Assembly: GCF_013030265.1 (NCBI RefSeq)
Contig: NZ_WPZQ01000016.1
Span: forward strand, 1 to 64,000
Reading direction: 5' to 3'
DNA length: 64,000 nt
Origin: Ruegeria arenilitoris
Lineage (GTDB): Bacteria; Pseudomonadota; Alphaproteobacteria; Rhodobacterales; Rhodobacteraceae
The translations under genes and the position numbers were made by a program. The first letter of the stretch is position 1, and each line of letters starts with the position of its first letter. This document shows positions 39,071-49,077 of this stretch, one piece after another. The notes beneath the pieces are model-generated. The model did not search any database, was not told the origin of the DNA, and saw nothing but the letters and a program-made list of their open reading frames with translations.

Positions 39071-40631
39071 TAAGTTCCCGCGTGTAATCGGTCTGAGCAT
39101 TCTCGAACAAAGACTCAGCCGAACCCATCTCAACCACATCACCATTCCGCATGACGATCACATTATGCGACATGGCCCGCACGACTTTGAGGTCGTGGCT
39201 GATGAACAGATAGGCCAACCCATATTTCCGCTGCAGGTCACGCAACAGATCAACGATCTGGACCTGAACCGTCATGTCCAGCGCACTTGTCGGCTCATCC
39301 AGAACCAGCAGCTTGGGTCGCAGGACCATCGCGCGCGCAATGGCGATACGCTGACGCTGGCCGCCTGAAAACTCGTGAGGGTAGCGATCCATCGCCTCTG
39401 GATCCAGCCCGACCTCTGTCATCACTTCGGCAACCAGTTCGCGCGGGGCGCGATGCGGGTCTACCTTGTGGATCGCCAACCCTTCGGAAATGATTTGCTG
39501 GCATGTCATCCTTGGGCTGAGACTGCCGAACGGGTCCTGAAACACGATCTGCATATCTTTGCGCAGCCGCCTCAGTTCACGCGTGGACCAGCGGCGTACG
39601 TCCTGATCGCGGAACGTGATCCCGCCTTCGGATGCGATCAAACGCATGATCGCCAGAGCCAACGTGGTTTTGCCTGAACCACTCTCTCCGACTATGCCCA
39701 AAGTCTCTCCCGCGCGGACGCTCAGCGTTGCATCGTTGACCGCCTTCACATACCCCACGGTCCGTTTCAAAAAACCGCGCTGGATGGGAAACCAGACCTT
39801 CAGGTGATCCGTACGGGCCACCTCTTCGGCATCTGCTGCAACCGGATCCGGGTGTCCTGAAGGTTCCGCTGCCAACAGCTTACGTGTGTAAGGATGCTGC
39901 GGATTGTCGAAAATCTCGGCAGTTGGGCCAGTTTCAACAATCTCGCCGTCCTTCATCACGCAAACCCGATCCGCGATCCTGCGAACAATCCCCAGATCAT
40001 GCGTGATGAACAGCATCCCCATATTCTCGGATTTCTGCAGTTCAGCCAGCAGCTCAAGAATTTGCGCCTGAATGGTCACATCCAGCGCCGTTGTCGGCTC
40101 GTCCGCGATCAGAATGTCGGGTTTATTGGCCAACGCCATCGCGATCATCACGCGTTGACGCTGCCCGCCTGACAGCTGATGAGGATAGCTGTCCAACCGG
40201 TCTTCGGGATCGCGTATGCCCACCTTGGTCAGCAACTCGACAATCCGTTCCCGCGCGACATCTCCTGACACGCCCTGATGCAGTGCCAGAGATTCCGCCA
40301 TCTGCTTCTGGATTGTATGCAGCGGGTTGAGCGAGGTCATCGGCTCCTGAAAGATAAAGCTGATGTCGTTACCACGAACGTCCATCAGCAGATCTTCAGA
40401 GGCGCCGATCATCTCTTGCCCGTCGTATTGAACCGATCCTTCGACAATTGCGCTGTCGCCAACCAGGGACACAGTACTGAGCGCTGTGACTGACTTTCCC
40501 GAACCGGACTCACCAACCAAAGCGACGGTTTCACCACGATCGACGGTGAAGGACACACCTTTTACCGCTGCACTGACCTGCCCGTCCTGACGGAACGAGA
40601 CCTTGAGGTTGTTCACATCCAGCAGGCTCAT
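39054..40631 (-). CDS. yejF: Peptide ABC transporter, fused ATP-binding protein
   Basis: The 525-residue protein carries two ATPase domains. The first has GESGSGKS near 40 and LSGGQRQRVMIAMAL. The second has GESGSGKT near 315, FSGGQRQRIAIARAM and LDEPTSALD. The fused form is typical of YejF-type oligopeptide importers. It overlaps yejE by four bases and is the last gene of yejABEF. Energy from ATP drives uptake of peptides through YejBE. Confidence 0.93.
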   Translation of the reverse strand: MSLLDVNNLKVSFRQDGQVSAAVKGVSFTVDRGETVALVGESGSGKSVTALSTVSLVGDSAIVEGSVQYDGQEMIGASEDLLMDVRGNDISFIFQEPMTSLNPLHTIQKQMAESLALHQGVSGDVARERIVELLTKVGIRDPEDRLDSYPHQLSGGQRQRVMIAMALANKPDILIADEPTTALDVTIQAQILELLAELQKSENMGMLFITHDLGIVRRIADRVCVMKDGEIVETGPTAEIFDNPQHPYTRKLLAAEPSGHPDPVAADAEEVARTDHLKVWFPIQRGFLKRTVGYVKAVNDATLSVRAGETLGIVGESGSGKTTLALAIMRLIASEGGITFRDQDVRRWSTRELRRLRKDMQIVFQDPFGSLSPRMTCQQIISEGLAIHKVDPHRAPRELVAEVMTEVGLDPEAMDRYPHEFSGGQRQRIAIARAMVLRPKLLVLDEPTSALDMTVQVQIVDLLRDLQRKYGLAYLFISHDLKVVRAMSHNVIVMRNGDVVEMGSAESLFENAQTDYTRELIAAAG

Positions 40632-41734
40632 GAGAAGGTCTTTCTGGGATCGAATGCGTCACGCACGCCTTCAAAGATAAAGACCAGCAGTGACAGCATA
40701 ATTGCAAAGGTGAAAAACGCGGTGAACGCCAACCAAGGGGCCTGAAGGTTTTGTTTTGCCTGCAGGGTCAGTTCACCCAACGACGGAGCCGATGAGGGCA
40801 AGCCAAAGCCCAGAAAATCAAGGCTTGCGAGCCCGCCAATGGTTCCGGTCACGATGAATGGCATGAATGTCAGCGTGGCAACCATCGCGTTGGGCAGCAT
40901 GTGGCGGAACATGATGGTCATGTTGCCGACGCCCAGCGCCTTGGCCGCCCGCACGTATTCAAGGTTTCGCGCCCGCAGGAATTCAGCCCGAACAACCCCG
41001 ACCAGGCCGGTCCATGAAAACAAGATCATGAGCGCCACGAGCAGCCAGAAACTTCGGCCCAGAATGGCGAACATGATGATAATCACATAGAGCGAGGGCG
41101 TGGCCGACCAGATTTCGATAATGCGCTGGAAAATCAGATCCAGCCAACCTCCGAAAAAGCCCTGAATGGCACCGGCAAATATCCCGATCAGGCTGGCCGC
41201 ACCGGTCACGATCAGGGTGAAGAGGATCGACAGACGGAAGCCATATATGACCCGGGCAAGTACGTCGCGCTTGGTGTCATCCGTACCCAGAAGATTCTGG
41301 CTATTGGGCGGCAGTGGGGCCGCACCGGGGCGATCTACACTTGTGTTGAAGGAATACGGGATAAGGGGCCAGATCGCCCAGCCACGCTCGAAACCTTCGG
41401 CCTGAAAAGTTCCGGCGTCGATCTGTTCAATGATCCCTTCGGGGTCGTCAAAGCACTGCTCGAGACCGCCGCTGTCGATCAGACACTGGACCTCGGGATC
41501 GCGGTAGATCGCTTCGGTCTGAAAATCTCCGCCAAAATCCGTTTCCGGATAGAACTTGAAGATCGGCGTATAGAGCTCACCCCGGTAGCTGACCAAGATC
41601 GGTTTGTCGTTGGCGATGAATTCGGCGAAAAGCGAAAGGCCGAATAGCACACCAAAAATGATCAGCGACCAGAACGCCCGGCCATTGCGCCGGAAGTTGC
41701 GCCAGCGCCGTTGATTGAGAGGGGAAAGCGCCAT
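40628..41734 (-). CDS. yejE: Peptide ABC transporter permease
   Basis: The 368-residue inner-membrane protein starts MALSPLNQRRWRNFRRNGRA and has the long periplasmic insert after the first helix that marks YejE (PILVSYRGELYTPIFKFYPE). The ABC coupling motif ARNLEYVRAAKALGVGNMTI is present. It pairs with YejB. It begins one base after the yejB stop and overlaps yejF by four bases. Confidence 0.93.
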   Translation of the reverse strand: MALSPLNQRRWRNFRRNGRAFWSLIIFGVLFGLSLFAEFIANDKPILVSYRGELYTPIFKFYPETDFGGDFQTEAIYRDPEVQCLIDSGGLEQCFDDPEGIIEQIDAGTFQAEGFERGWAIWPLIPYSFNTSVDRPGAAPLPPNSQNLLGTDDTKRDVLARVIYGFRLSILFTLIVTGAASLIGIFAGAIQGFFGGWLDLIFQRIIEIWSATPSLYVIIIMFAILGRSFWLLVALMILFSWTGLVGVVRAEFLRARNLEYVRAAKALGVGNMTIMFRHMLPNAMVATLTFMPFIVTGTIGGLASLDFLGFGLPSSAPSLGELTLQAKQNLQAPWLAFTAFFTFAIMLSLLVFIFEGVRDAFDPRKTFS

Positions 41735-42829
41735 CTACCCCTCCCGCTTTTCGAAGTCGATGCGTGGATCGACGAGGACATACATCAGGTCGCTGATTAT
41801 ACCGACGACCAAACTGATCAAACCAAAGAAGAACAGAGTACCGAAGATTATCGGGTAATCTCGCGCTACCGCGGCTTCGAAGCCCAGCCGTCCCAATCCG
41901 TCCAGTGAAAAAATTGTTTCAATGATCAAAGACTGCCCCAGGAAGACACCCAAAAATGCGGCGGGGAATCCAGCAATTATGATAAGCATGGCGTTGCGAA
42001 AAACGTGGCCATACAGCACCTTTTTTTCACTTAGGCCTTTCGCGCGCGCGGTAACCACATATTGTTTTTTGATTTCGTCCAGAAACGAGTTCTTAGTCAG
42101 CAAAGTCAGCGTAGCGAAAGCACTAATCGTGTACGCCGTAATTGGCAGTATCATGTGCCAAGCATAATCCGCTATTTTACCAAACAGACTAAGGCTATCC
42201 CAATTGTCCGACGTCAAACCTCGCAGCGGGAATATCTGCCAGTAAGAACCGCCTGCAAAAAGTACCAACAGCAGGATCGCAAACAGGAAACCCGGGATCG
42301 CGTAAGCCACGATAATCGCACCACTGGTCCAGGTATCAAATCTCGAGCCATCCTTTATCGCTTTGCGAATACCCAACGGAATCGACACCAGATACGCAAT
42401 CAGTGTCGACCAAAGACCCAGCGAAATCGAAACCGGCATCTTCTCCAGCACCAGATCAATCACGCTGATCGACCGGAAATAGCTCTCACCAAAATCCAGC
42501 GTCAGATAGTTACCCATCATACCGAGAAATCGCTCAAGCGGCGGTTTGTCGAAACCGAATTCCTTTTCCAATTCCGCGATGAATTCAGGTGGCAGACCGC
42601 GTGCACCAACGTATTTGTCGTCGAATACCCCGCCTGCGGGCTCAGCACCGGCACCGGTATCGCCGCCACCGGCAAAACCGGCAAAGACATCACCCTGCCC
42701 TTCGATCTGCGCGATGATCTGCTCAACCGGCCCACCCGGTACAAATTGCACCAGCGTAAAGTTGACGATCATGATGCCCAGCAGCGTCGGAATGACGAGC
42801 AACAGGCGTCTTAGAATATAGGCGCCCAT
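41735..42829 (-). CDS. yejB: Peptide ABC transporter permease
   Basis: The 364-residue permease starts [20 protein letters not shown] and has the DppB-type N-terminal helix, a periplasmic segment of about 100 residues, then five further helices. The coupling loop reads [20 protein letters not shown]. It lies immediately after yejA and abuts yejE, so the four genes form one operon. Confidence 0.93.
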   Translation of the reverse strand: MGAYILRRLLLVIPTLLGIMIVNFTLVQFVPGGPVEQIIAQIEGQGDVFAGFAGGGDTGAGAEPAGGVFDDKYVGARGLPPEFIAELEKEFGFDKPPLERFLGMMGNYLTLDFGESYFRSISVIDLVLEKMPVSISLGLWSTLIAYLVSIPLGIRKAIKDGSRFDTWTSGAIIVAYAIPGFLFAILLLVLFAGGSYWQIFPLRGLTSDNWDSLSLFGKIADYAWHMILPITAYTISAFATLTLLTKNSFLDEIKKQYVVTARAKGLSEKKVLYGHVFRNAMLIIIAGFPAAFLGVFLGQSLIIETIFSLDGLGRLGFEAAVARDYPIIFGTLFFFGLISLVVGIISDLMYVLVDPRIDFEKREG

Positions 42830-42830
42830 G

Positions 42831-44741
42831 TTATCGCAGTGCGCCTTCTGCCTTCAGTTCTGCCTCTTTCTCTGGATTGACCCACCACAGGTCGAGGTAT
42901 CCAAGCGCATAGGGAGGCAGGTTCTCAGGGTATTCATACATATCGTAGTAGGCCGTCCAGTAGTCCGCGATGTATCCGACAGGGATTACAAAGAACTCAT
43001 ACCGCAAAGCACGGTCGAGCGCCATGAGCGCCGTATCCTGATCGGCCTGATTGTCCGTTTCGAATGACGCTTCAATGATTGCATCAACCAACGGGCTGGC
43101 TAGTCCGGCCGGGTTAAACAGGCTGAACTCAGCTTCGTCCGATCCATACATCTGGCTCAGCCCGCCACCCGTAGACAGGAAAGAGCCATAGCGCGTTGAA
43201 TAGACCATGTCGTAATCCCGCTCACGGCTGCGCAGCGTGTATTGGGCGGGATCAACCTTTTCAGCTTTGGCATCGACACCAATGGATTGCAGGTTTTGAA
43301 CGAAGGTTTCGATCATCGTTGCCGTCGAAGTCGGCAGGTTGGAGGGATACGGGATTTCAACCCGCAGCGTCTGCCCCTGCGCATTACGGCGCAGATTCCC
43401 TTGGCCTACCGGCCAACCGGCTTCATCCAGAAGTTTGGAAGCTTTGCGCAAGTTGCGGCGATCATTCAAACGTGCCGGATTGGATTCGTGCACGACCAGT
43501 GCGGGCTCGGCCAGAAACTCTGCTGGAACAACGTCACCAAGCGTTTCGAGAAACTCCAGTTCCGCGCCTTCTGGCAAACCCTCTGCCTGCAACGGAGTAC
43601 CCTGTACAAACGAACTGCGCGGTGCGTTCAGTCCGAACATCAGAGATTCATTTGCCCATTCAAAGTTGAACGCCAGAGCCAGAGCCTTACGCACATTTTT
43701 GTCTGCAAACTGCGGTTTGGCCAGATTAAAAACAAACCCGGATGGCGTCGGAGGGCTGCCATCGAGAATTTCATCCCTTACCACAAAACCTTCAGTCAGC
43801 TTTGGGAAGTCGTAGCTGGACGCCCAGAGTTTCGGATCGCTTTCGATCCGCATAGTGTATTCGCCGGCTTTGAACCCTTCGAAAGCAGCAGTCTGGTCCG
43901 CGAAGTACTCCAGGCGAATGGTGTCATAGTTATGCCGACCCCGATTGATGGGAAGATCTTTGCCCCAATAGTCATCTCGGCGTTTATAGACGATGCGGCG
44001 ATTGATGTCGTAGCTGTCCAGTTTGTATGGCCCGGATCCCACGGCAACTTCGAGCCGGGGTTCATCCAGACGGCGGGACTCATCCGCTTCGAACCAAGCC
44101 TTAGAGAACACGGGGGTCGCACCAACCGTCTCGATCAGGCTGCGACGTGTCACGTCGGGGTTGAAAGTGAATTTGACGGTGTGATCATCCAGCGCTTCGG
44201 CACCGGTCACCATCCGACCGACAGCCTGCGCGTATGACGGCAAACCCTGTTCGATGAACAGCCTGTGGCTATAGACGACGTCCTCGGCTGTAACCGGCGT
44301 GCCATCCCAGAATGTCGCTTCGGGCCGAAGATGGAAAATGACGTAGTTGCGTCCTTCGTCGTATTCGAGGCTTTCGGCTATGACCCCGTAGTACTGACCG
44401 ACACTGTCATCTGTGCTGTCGATCAGGCGATCATACTGAAGTGTTGTCAAAGCACCCGGGCGGCCCTTGCGCGAGTAGGGGTTTAATGAATCGAATGTAC
44501 CCGATGCCGCAAGGGAAAGCTCTCCACCCTTAGGCGCATCCGGATTGACATAGCTCAGATGCTCATAGTCGGCCGGGTAGTCCAGATTACCAAAGTACGA
44601 ATACCCGTGACTTTTGGTAATCTTTTCTTCAGCCGCAGTAGAGTGTCCAGCTATCCCCAGCAGTAAAGCCGCCGATATTCCCAAAACTGATGCCCATGGC
44701 CGAATAGTTGATACGCGCGTTTCAGGCAGGCGGGGATTCAT
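42831..44741 (-). CDS. yejA: Peptide-binding periplasmic protein
   Basis: The likely start [20 protein letters not shown] (636 residues) has AGAGG nine bases upstream; an ATG three codons earlier touches that site. A signal peptide ends near HSTAAEE. The SBP family 5 core includes [32 protein letters not shown] and [11 protein letters not shown]. YejA captures oligopeptides, including antimicrobial ones in other species, for YejBEF. It is the first gene of its operon. The 44751-44852 gap upstream probably holds the promoter. Confidence 0.92.
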   Translation of the reverse strand: MNPRLPETRVSTIRPWASVLGISAALLLGIAGHSTAAEEKITKSHGYSYFGNLDYPADYEHLSYVNPDAPKGGELSLAASGTFDSLNPYSRKGRPGALTTLQYDRLIDSTDDSVGQYYGVIAESLEYDEGRNYVIFHLRPEATFWDGTPVTAEDVVYSHRLFIEQGLPSYAQAVGRMVTGAEALDDHTVKFTFNPDVTRRSLIETVGATPVFSKAWFEADESRRLDEPRLEVAVGSGPYKLDSYDINRRIVYKRRDDYWGKDLPINRGRHNYDTIRLEYFADQTAAFEGFKAGEYTMRIESDPKLWASSYDFPKLTEGFVVRDEILDGSPPTPSGFVFNLAKPQFADKNVRKALALAFNFEWANESLMFGLNAPRSSFVQGTPLQAEGLPEGAELEFLETLGDVVPAEFLAEPALVVHESNPARLNDRRNLRKASKLLDEAGWPVGQGNLRRNAQGQTLRVEIPYPSNLPTSTATMIETFVQNLQSIGVDAKAEKVDPAQYTLRSRERDYDMVYSTRYGSFLSTGGGLSQMYGSDEAEFSLFNPAGLASPLVDAIIEASFETDNQADQDTALMALDRALRYEFFVIPVGYIADYWTAYYDMYEYPENLPPYALGYLDLWWVNPEKEAELKAEGALR

Positions 44742-44852
44742 ATGGCTCATCCTCTGGGTCGTTCACGACTTTAATCTTGTTCGTGCTAGCTAAAGGTCCA
44801 GCACTGACAGTTGCAAGTTTAGACTGCGTGAACACTTTGTGAAGATTCACTA

Positions 44853-44886
44853 AGGAAAAAATAAAGCCGCTGCACGTGGCAGCGGC
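44853..44886 (-). terminator. Intrinsic terminator of the cytochrome c gene
   Basis: GCCGCTGC (44866-44873) pairs with GCAGCGGC (44879-44886) around a five-base loop, and the minus strand then reads TTTATTTTTTCC. It lies 30 bp after the cytochrome stop. Confidence 0.87.
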
Positions 44887-44915
44887 CTTGAAACTTGTCG
44901 AAACTGACTGAAAAA

Positions 44916-45422
44916 TCAGTTGATGGTTTGCAGATAGGCAATCAGGTCTGCCCGATCCTGCGGCTTTTTCAGGCCGGCAAAGCTCATGGAGGTGCCCGAG
45001 ATATAGGCACTCGGGCGTGTCAGGAAGGCATCCAGAGCCTCAGGTGTCCAGTTGCCACCATGGGCCTGCATCGCTGCAGAGTAACCGGTGAAGCCTTTGG
45101 CCGCAGCTACAGGACGATCAACGATCGCATAAAGATATGGACCTGTGCCATTCGCGCCGTCTTCCAGTTTATGACATGCGGTGCACTTGCGGAAAACCTT
45201 TGCACCTTTCTCGGGATCGGCTGCGGCCAGCATTTCCTCAAAGACGATTTCTTCGCCGTCAGCGCTCTCGCCAGAGCTTTCGGTTTCGATGATATAGGCG
45301 GCTTCGGCGCCATGCCCGCCCGCATAATAGAGAACGTCGGCTCCCCATTTTGCCAGAAGGAGCACCAGGAAGGTGCCGAACAGGCCAGCGGCGGCCTTGG
45401 TAACTGTCATCGTGTCGAACAT
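44916..45422 (-). CDS. Membrane-anchored cytochrome c (c552/CycM type)
   Basis: From MFDTMTVTKAAAGLFGTFLV the product has 168 residues; an ATG five codons upstream is also possible. A membrane anchor spans about 10-26, followed by a Glu-rich linker (40-70). A single haem c site CTACH lies at 80-84, and the methionine ligand lies in SGTSMSFAGL. Such cytochromes carry electrons from the bc1 complex to terminal oxidases. The gene is monocistronic with its own terminator and is divergent from pheA. Confidence 0.9.
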   Translation of the reverse strand: MFDTMTVTKAAAGLFGTFLVLLLAKWGADVLYYAGGHGAEAAYIIETESSGESADGEEIVFEEMLAAADPEKGAKVFRKCTACHKLEDGANGTGPYLYAIVDRPVAAAKGFTGYSAAMQAHGGNWTPEALDAFLTRPSAYISGTSMSFAGLKKPQDRADLIAYLQTIN

Positions 45423-45541
45423 TGATCGCTTGTCCATTTCAGCTGTCTGCGGGGTGTCTAAGGCTTCCCCTTGCAAGAGGCAAGGTATAGACACCGCGAC
45501 TAAACGCCCAAATCAAGAACTTGTTGCATGGAATCGACCAA

Positions 45542-46375
45542 ATGACCAAACGCATCGCATTTCAGGGTGAGCCCGGCGCCTATAGTCACGAGGCTTGCAG
45601 CAATGCACGGCCCGATATGGAAGCCCTTCCGTGCCGCACATTCGAGGACGTGATCGAATCAGTTCGCTCCGGCGAAGCCGAGCTTGCGATGTTGCCCGTC
45701 GAAAACACGACCTACGGCCGGGTTGCCGATATCCACAGGCTACTGCCACATAGCGGACTGCATATTGTCGATGAGGCTTTTGTTCGGGTTCATATCAACC
45801 TGCTTGGCGTACCGGGTGCAAAGCTTGAAGACATTACCGAAGCGCATTCTCATTTGGTGTTGCTGCCGCAATGCGCGGGTTTTCTGACAAAACGCGGCAT
45901 TCGAGGTCGGGTAAGCCCAGACAATGCCCGAGCCGCCCGAGAAGTGGCAGAGGCAGGCGATAAGCATTCAGCTGCTCTGGCAAGTGAACTGGCCGGAGAA
46001 ATCTATGGGCTGAATGTACTGGCCCGCCATATTGAGGATCAGGGCGATAATACCACTCGCTTTCTTGTCATGTCGCGGCAGGCTGACGAATCGCGCCGTG
46101 GCGAGCATGGCATGATCACGAGCTTCGTTTTCCAGGTCCGAAACATTCCGGCTGCCCTGTACAAAGCGATGGGCGGGTTTGCCACCAACGGGATCAACAT
46201 GACCAAACTGGAAAGCTATATGGTCGATGGGTCCTTCACCGCCACTCAGTTCTACGCCGATATTGTCGGGCATCCTGAAGACCGGAACGTTAAGCTGGCA
46301 ATGGATGAACTGGAACACTTCACGACCAATGTCGAGATTTTGGGCGTCTATCCTGCCGCGCAACCGCGTGGGTAG
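45542..46375 (+). CDS. pheA: Prephenate dehydratase
   Basis: The start MTKRIAFQGEPGAYSHEACS gives 277 residues; a TTG seven codons upstream is less likely. The catalytic domain includes LPVENTTYGRVADIHRLL and the GDNTTRFLVM motif. The C-terminal ACT domain includes PAALYKAMGGFATNGINMTKLES-like sequence (the ESYMVDG phenylalanine site). It makes phenylpyruvate for phenylalanine synthesis and is expected to be feedback-inhibited. It is monofunctional, with no chorismate mutase domain. Confidence 0.95.
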   Translation: MTKRIAFQGEPGAYSHEACSNARPDMEALPCRTFEDVIESVRSGEAELAMLPVENTTYGRVADIHRLLPHSGLHIVDEAFVRVHINLLGVPGAKLEDITEAHSHLVLLPQCAGFLTKRGIRGRVSPDNARAAREVAEAGDKHSAALASELAGEIYGLNVLARHIEDQGDNTTRFLVMSRQADESRRGEHGMITSFVFQVRNIPAALYKAMGGFATNGINMTKLESYMVDGSFTATQFYADIVGHPEDRNVKLAMDELEHFTTNVEILGVYPAAQPRG

Positions 46376-46386
46376 CAGTTTCGCCT

Positions 46387-46929
46387 TTAGTCCAATTGCG
46401 AACTGAACTCGGACCGGCGCAGTCCACTACGCCAGACCTCCAGTATGGATTGCACATTGGCATCCACTCCGTCTTCGGATTGGATTTCCAGATCATAGAT
46501 CCGTTTCTGATGGATTGATTTCTGATCCATTTCAGCGCTACCCAACGGACGGTCACCCCGCTTGAATTCTCGCTCGTTCAGAACCGGTACTGAACAATGC
46601 ACCGCGACGAAAAACACATCATGTGGTTCGAACAGCTCTACTAGGGTTTCTATCCAGCCGTCGGTGTCCAGTATGTGTTCCAGAATCAGGTTGTTCCCAG
46701 CGGCTGCATAGGATGCCAGCGATTGATGAAACCCCGCGAAAAAGCGCGGCCTCTCCTCGCTCTAGTCAAACTCTCCACTTTGAAATCGATCCCGCGGCAA
46801 CACTCCCGCATCCCGTAGATGGTCGATCGAGATGTGCCAGAAGGGTTTTTCTATTCTTTGCTGCAGTGCGCGGGCGATTGTGCTTTTGCCGCTGCTGGAT
46901 GCCCCGTGGAGAAAGATAATCTGCGACAT
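46387..46929 (-). pseudogene. Chloramphenicol-phosphotransferase-like kinase, interrupted by one amber codon
   Basis: From MSQIIFLHGASSSGKSTIAR the frame has a P-loop (9-17) and reaches TAG at codon 56 (46762-46764). The same frame then stays open for 124 codons to a normal stop at 46387, with family-like sequence such as AAGNNLILEHILDTDGWIE and FFVAVHCSVP. The total of 180 codons matches the CPT-like family (zeta-toxin/kinase fold). A single nonsense change is the simplest reading. A GAGGAAGA ribosome binding site remains. Sequencing error or suppression is possible. Confidence 0.75.
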
Positions 46930-46975
46930 AACAAATCTTCCTCTCGTTGACATCCGGTTGGCACCGCTTCCAGAG

Positions 46976-47446
46976 CTATCTGAGCCGAAATGCCTTTGAG
47001 ATCGCCCCGTCTGACACGCGATAATCCCTGAACCCCATAGCTTCGTAGTAGTTCAGACCCTCAGGGTTGTTTGCACCAATAGTAGCGTCAATGGCCTCAA
47101 GGTTGTTAGCCTGCGCAGCTGCATGAGTGCGCTCGAACAGTTGCCTTCCAATGCCACGCCGCGCTGCAGTTGGTCTGATGTGGGTTCCGATCACGCCCCA
47201 GCCAACAGGCGCGCCATAAGGATTGTCTTCAATCGCCAGTATCAGCGCCTGAAATCCGAGGATGTTGCCGTCTTCATCTTCGGCAACGGTGCACCGCAAA
47301 TTGTTTGAGTGGGTAATGTAGTGCACCCGAGCAAACTCTGAATCGCTTGCTGATTGCCGTTTCCCTGCCGCCACAAGCTCTTGCAAAACAGAAGCAATAC
47401 CTTCCGCGTCTGCTTCATTTGCATTTCGGAATATCAAAGGGCTCAT
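46976..47446 (-). CDS. GNAT-family N-acetyltransferase
   Basis: Two adjacent ATG codons exist; the second (156 residues) has better spacing to GAGGA. The acetyl-CoA loop reads IRPTAARRGIGRQLFERTH, and the C-terminal GLNYYEAMGFRDYRV is typical of the GNAT fold. The substrate cannot be inferred. It lies 47 bp upstream of the interrupted kinase on the same strand, so the two may have formed an operon. Confidence 0.88.
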   Translation of the reverse strand: MSPLIFRNANEADAEGIASVLQELVAAGKRQSASDSEFARVHYITHSNNLRCTVAEDEDGNILGFQALILAIEDNPYGAPVGWGVIGTHIRPTAARRGIGRQLFERTHAAAQANNLEAIDATIGANNPEGLNYYEAMGFRDYRVSDGAISKAFRLR

Positions 47447-47482
47447 CATATCCTCGCTCTAAATAAGAACGTTTTGCAGACC

Positions 47483-47950
47483 TCACGCACCGTGCAGGTG
47501 TCGTTCCTCCAGCTCTCTGGCGAACTCACCTAACCGAAGTTGAAATTGCCGACGAAAGCGTGATTTTCCGAGTTTCAGAGACTGAAGCAACAAACGTGCA
47601 GGCAAAGACTTTGCGGTCAGCGCAATCTCCATACTCATACGCGTTCTGCGTTGCGACAAAGCGAGAAACTCGATCGTCGTCAGACCGTTCAGGCCCTTAC
47701 TGGTTGTTTCAAACTTCATCACTTCGGGACGCGCGAACTCGCTCATCAAAACCGAAACCTGACGGGGTTTACCACGCACCTTGATTTCCGTTTCCCAAAG
47801 CGTGCCAACAGAGACCGGCGAATGCTCGTCCACCCGGCGCACCTCGATCCCGCGTCGCATAGCCATGCGTTCAAAACGTTCGAAATCGGAGACCATTTCA
47901 AACACCCGATCAATAGGCGCTTCGATGTCTTCGCGAGCTGAAAATTGCAT
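47483..47950 (-). CDS. SRPBCC-family protein
   Basis: The 155-residue protein starts MQFSAREDIEAPIDRVFEMV, the usual first strand and helix of the START/Bet v1-like SRPBCC fold. Further matches are WETEIKVRGKPRQV and the long C-terminal helix. The fold binds small hydrophobic ligands or acts as a cyclase or chaperone. No specific function can be assigned. It lies between nudC and the acetyltransferase gene, all on the same strand. Confidence 0.78.
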   Translation of the reverse strand: MQFSAREDIEAPIDRVFEMVSDFERFERMAMRRGIEVRRVDEHSPVSVGTLWETEIKVRGKPRQVSVLMSEFARPEVMKFETTSKGLNGLTTIEFLALSQRRTRMSMEIALTAKSLPARLLLQSLKLGKSRFRRQFQLRLGEFARELEERHLHGA

Positions 47951-47989
47951 GTTGGTCTTTGCTTCTCTTGCCTGTGAACCAGTGTTTCC

Positions 47990-48973
47990 TCAGTCCAGTG
48001 TATCCGCAAGCCAGTTTTGCAACAGAAAATGCGCAATAGCACCCTTGCGCGCTGGCAAAAGCAACGGATGCTCACCGGCAAAGGCCTGCATCATTTCGGA
48101 CTTGCTTACCCACATGGCGTCTTCGATTTCAACAGGATCAATCTTAATATCGCGTGACAAGGCCTCACCGGCGCATCCGAACATCAAAGACGCCGGAAAT
48201 GGCCAGGGTTGGCTGGCCAAATAGCTGACCGCACCTACCGGAACGCCAGCTTCTTCCATGACCTCACGTCTTACCGCAGCTTCCAATGTTTCGCCTGGCT
48301 CTACGAACCCCGCAAGCAGCGAGTACATCCCCTCGGGCCATCCCGGAGAGCGACCCATAAGGACGGAATCCCCATGTGTTATCAACATAATAACAACAGG
48401 GTCTGTACGTGGAAAATGCTGGCCTCCACACGAGGGGCAACTCCGCTGCCACCCAGCTTGCGAAACTTCGCTCTGTGCGCCACATCTGGCACAGAACCGG
48501 TGCGTCTCATGCCATCCGATCACAGCCTTGGCCGTCGCAGCCAGTTCGGCATCCCGCGGCGAAAGGCGTGTCATGATGCGACGCAGTTCGGCAAATACAA
48601 CCCCATCCGGCAAATCCGGATGCTGTTGTTCGGTTCGATCAACAAACTCGCCGACTCCGGATAAATCCAGCCCCTCGGCAGCCCATTCCGAGATATCCAT
48701 GGCGAACATGGGCAAGTCCGCTTCAGACAGCCCAAGGAAAACTGGCGTTTCGATCGCACCACTCGGGCCCTTCTGAACCAGGTCATGCGTCATCGGGACG
48801 AAGGCCAAACTGTTCAACGCCTCGCCACTAACCAGAATCTTTCCCCGCCAAAGCAGCAAACAGCGCGCCGACGGGTCGTTCTGAGCGACAGCAAGTCTCT
48901 GCGCATCGCTTCGGATAAGGGCCGCCCGGTCAAGACCCGAACCTCCAAAAGTCACCTGTTCAGCGCGTTTCAT
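47990..48973 (-). CDS. nudC: NADH pyrophosphatase / NAD-cap hydrolase
   Basis: The 327-residue protein has a zinc ribbon (CARCGAQ and CPSCGG), the Nudix box (GFVEPGETLEAAVRREV followed by EEAG) and the NudC-specific SQPWPFPASLM. NudC hydrolyses NADH to NMNH and AMP and removes NAD caps from RNA. The N-terminal domain is about 130 residues. It is divergent from the nucleotidase gene at 49078. Confidence 0.95.
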   Translation of the reverse strand: MKRAEQVTFGGSGLDRAALIRSDAQRLAVAQNDPSARCLLLWRGKILVSGEALNSLAFVPMTHDLVQKGPSGAIETPVFLGLSEADLPMFAMDISEWAAEGLDLSGVGEFVDRTEQQHPDLPDGVVFAELRRIMTRLSPRDAELAATAKAVIGWHETHRFCARCGAQSEVSQAGWQRSCPSCGGQHFPRTDPVVIMLITHGDSVLMGRSPGWPEGMYSLLAGFVEPGETLEAAVRREVMEEAGVPVGAVSYLASQPWPFPASLMFGCAGEALSRDIKIDPVEIEDAMWVSKSEMMQAFAGEHPLLLPARKGAIAHFLLQNWLADTLD

Positions 48974-49077
48974 TCTGGCCCCTCAGCTTTTCGCCAAGGG
49001 GTGCCACGGCTTCGGCTCCAGAGCAATGGATATTCGTAGTCCCAAAAAATCAGACATACTCTCGAATAACCGTATGG

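Noticed and set aside
46762..46953. Stand-alone 55-residue P-loop protein
   Set aside because: The downstream sequence continues in the same frame with kinase-family character, so this is the N-terminal part of an interrupted gene, not a mini-kinase.
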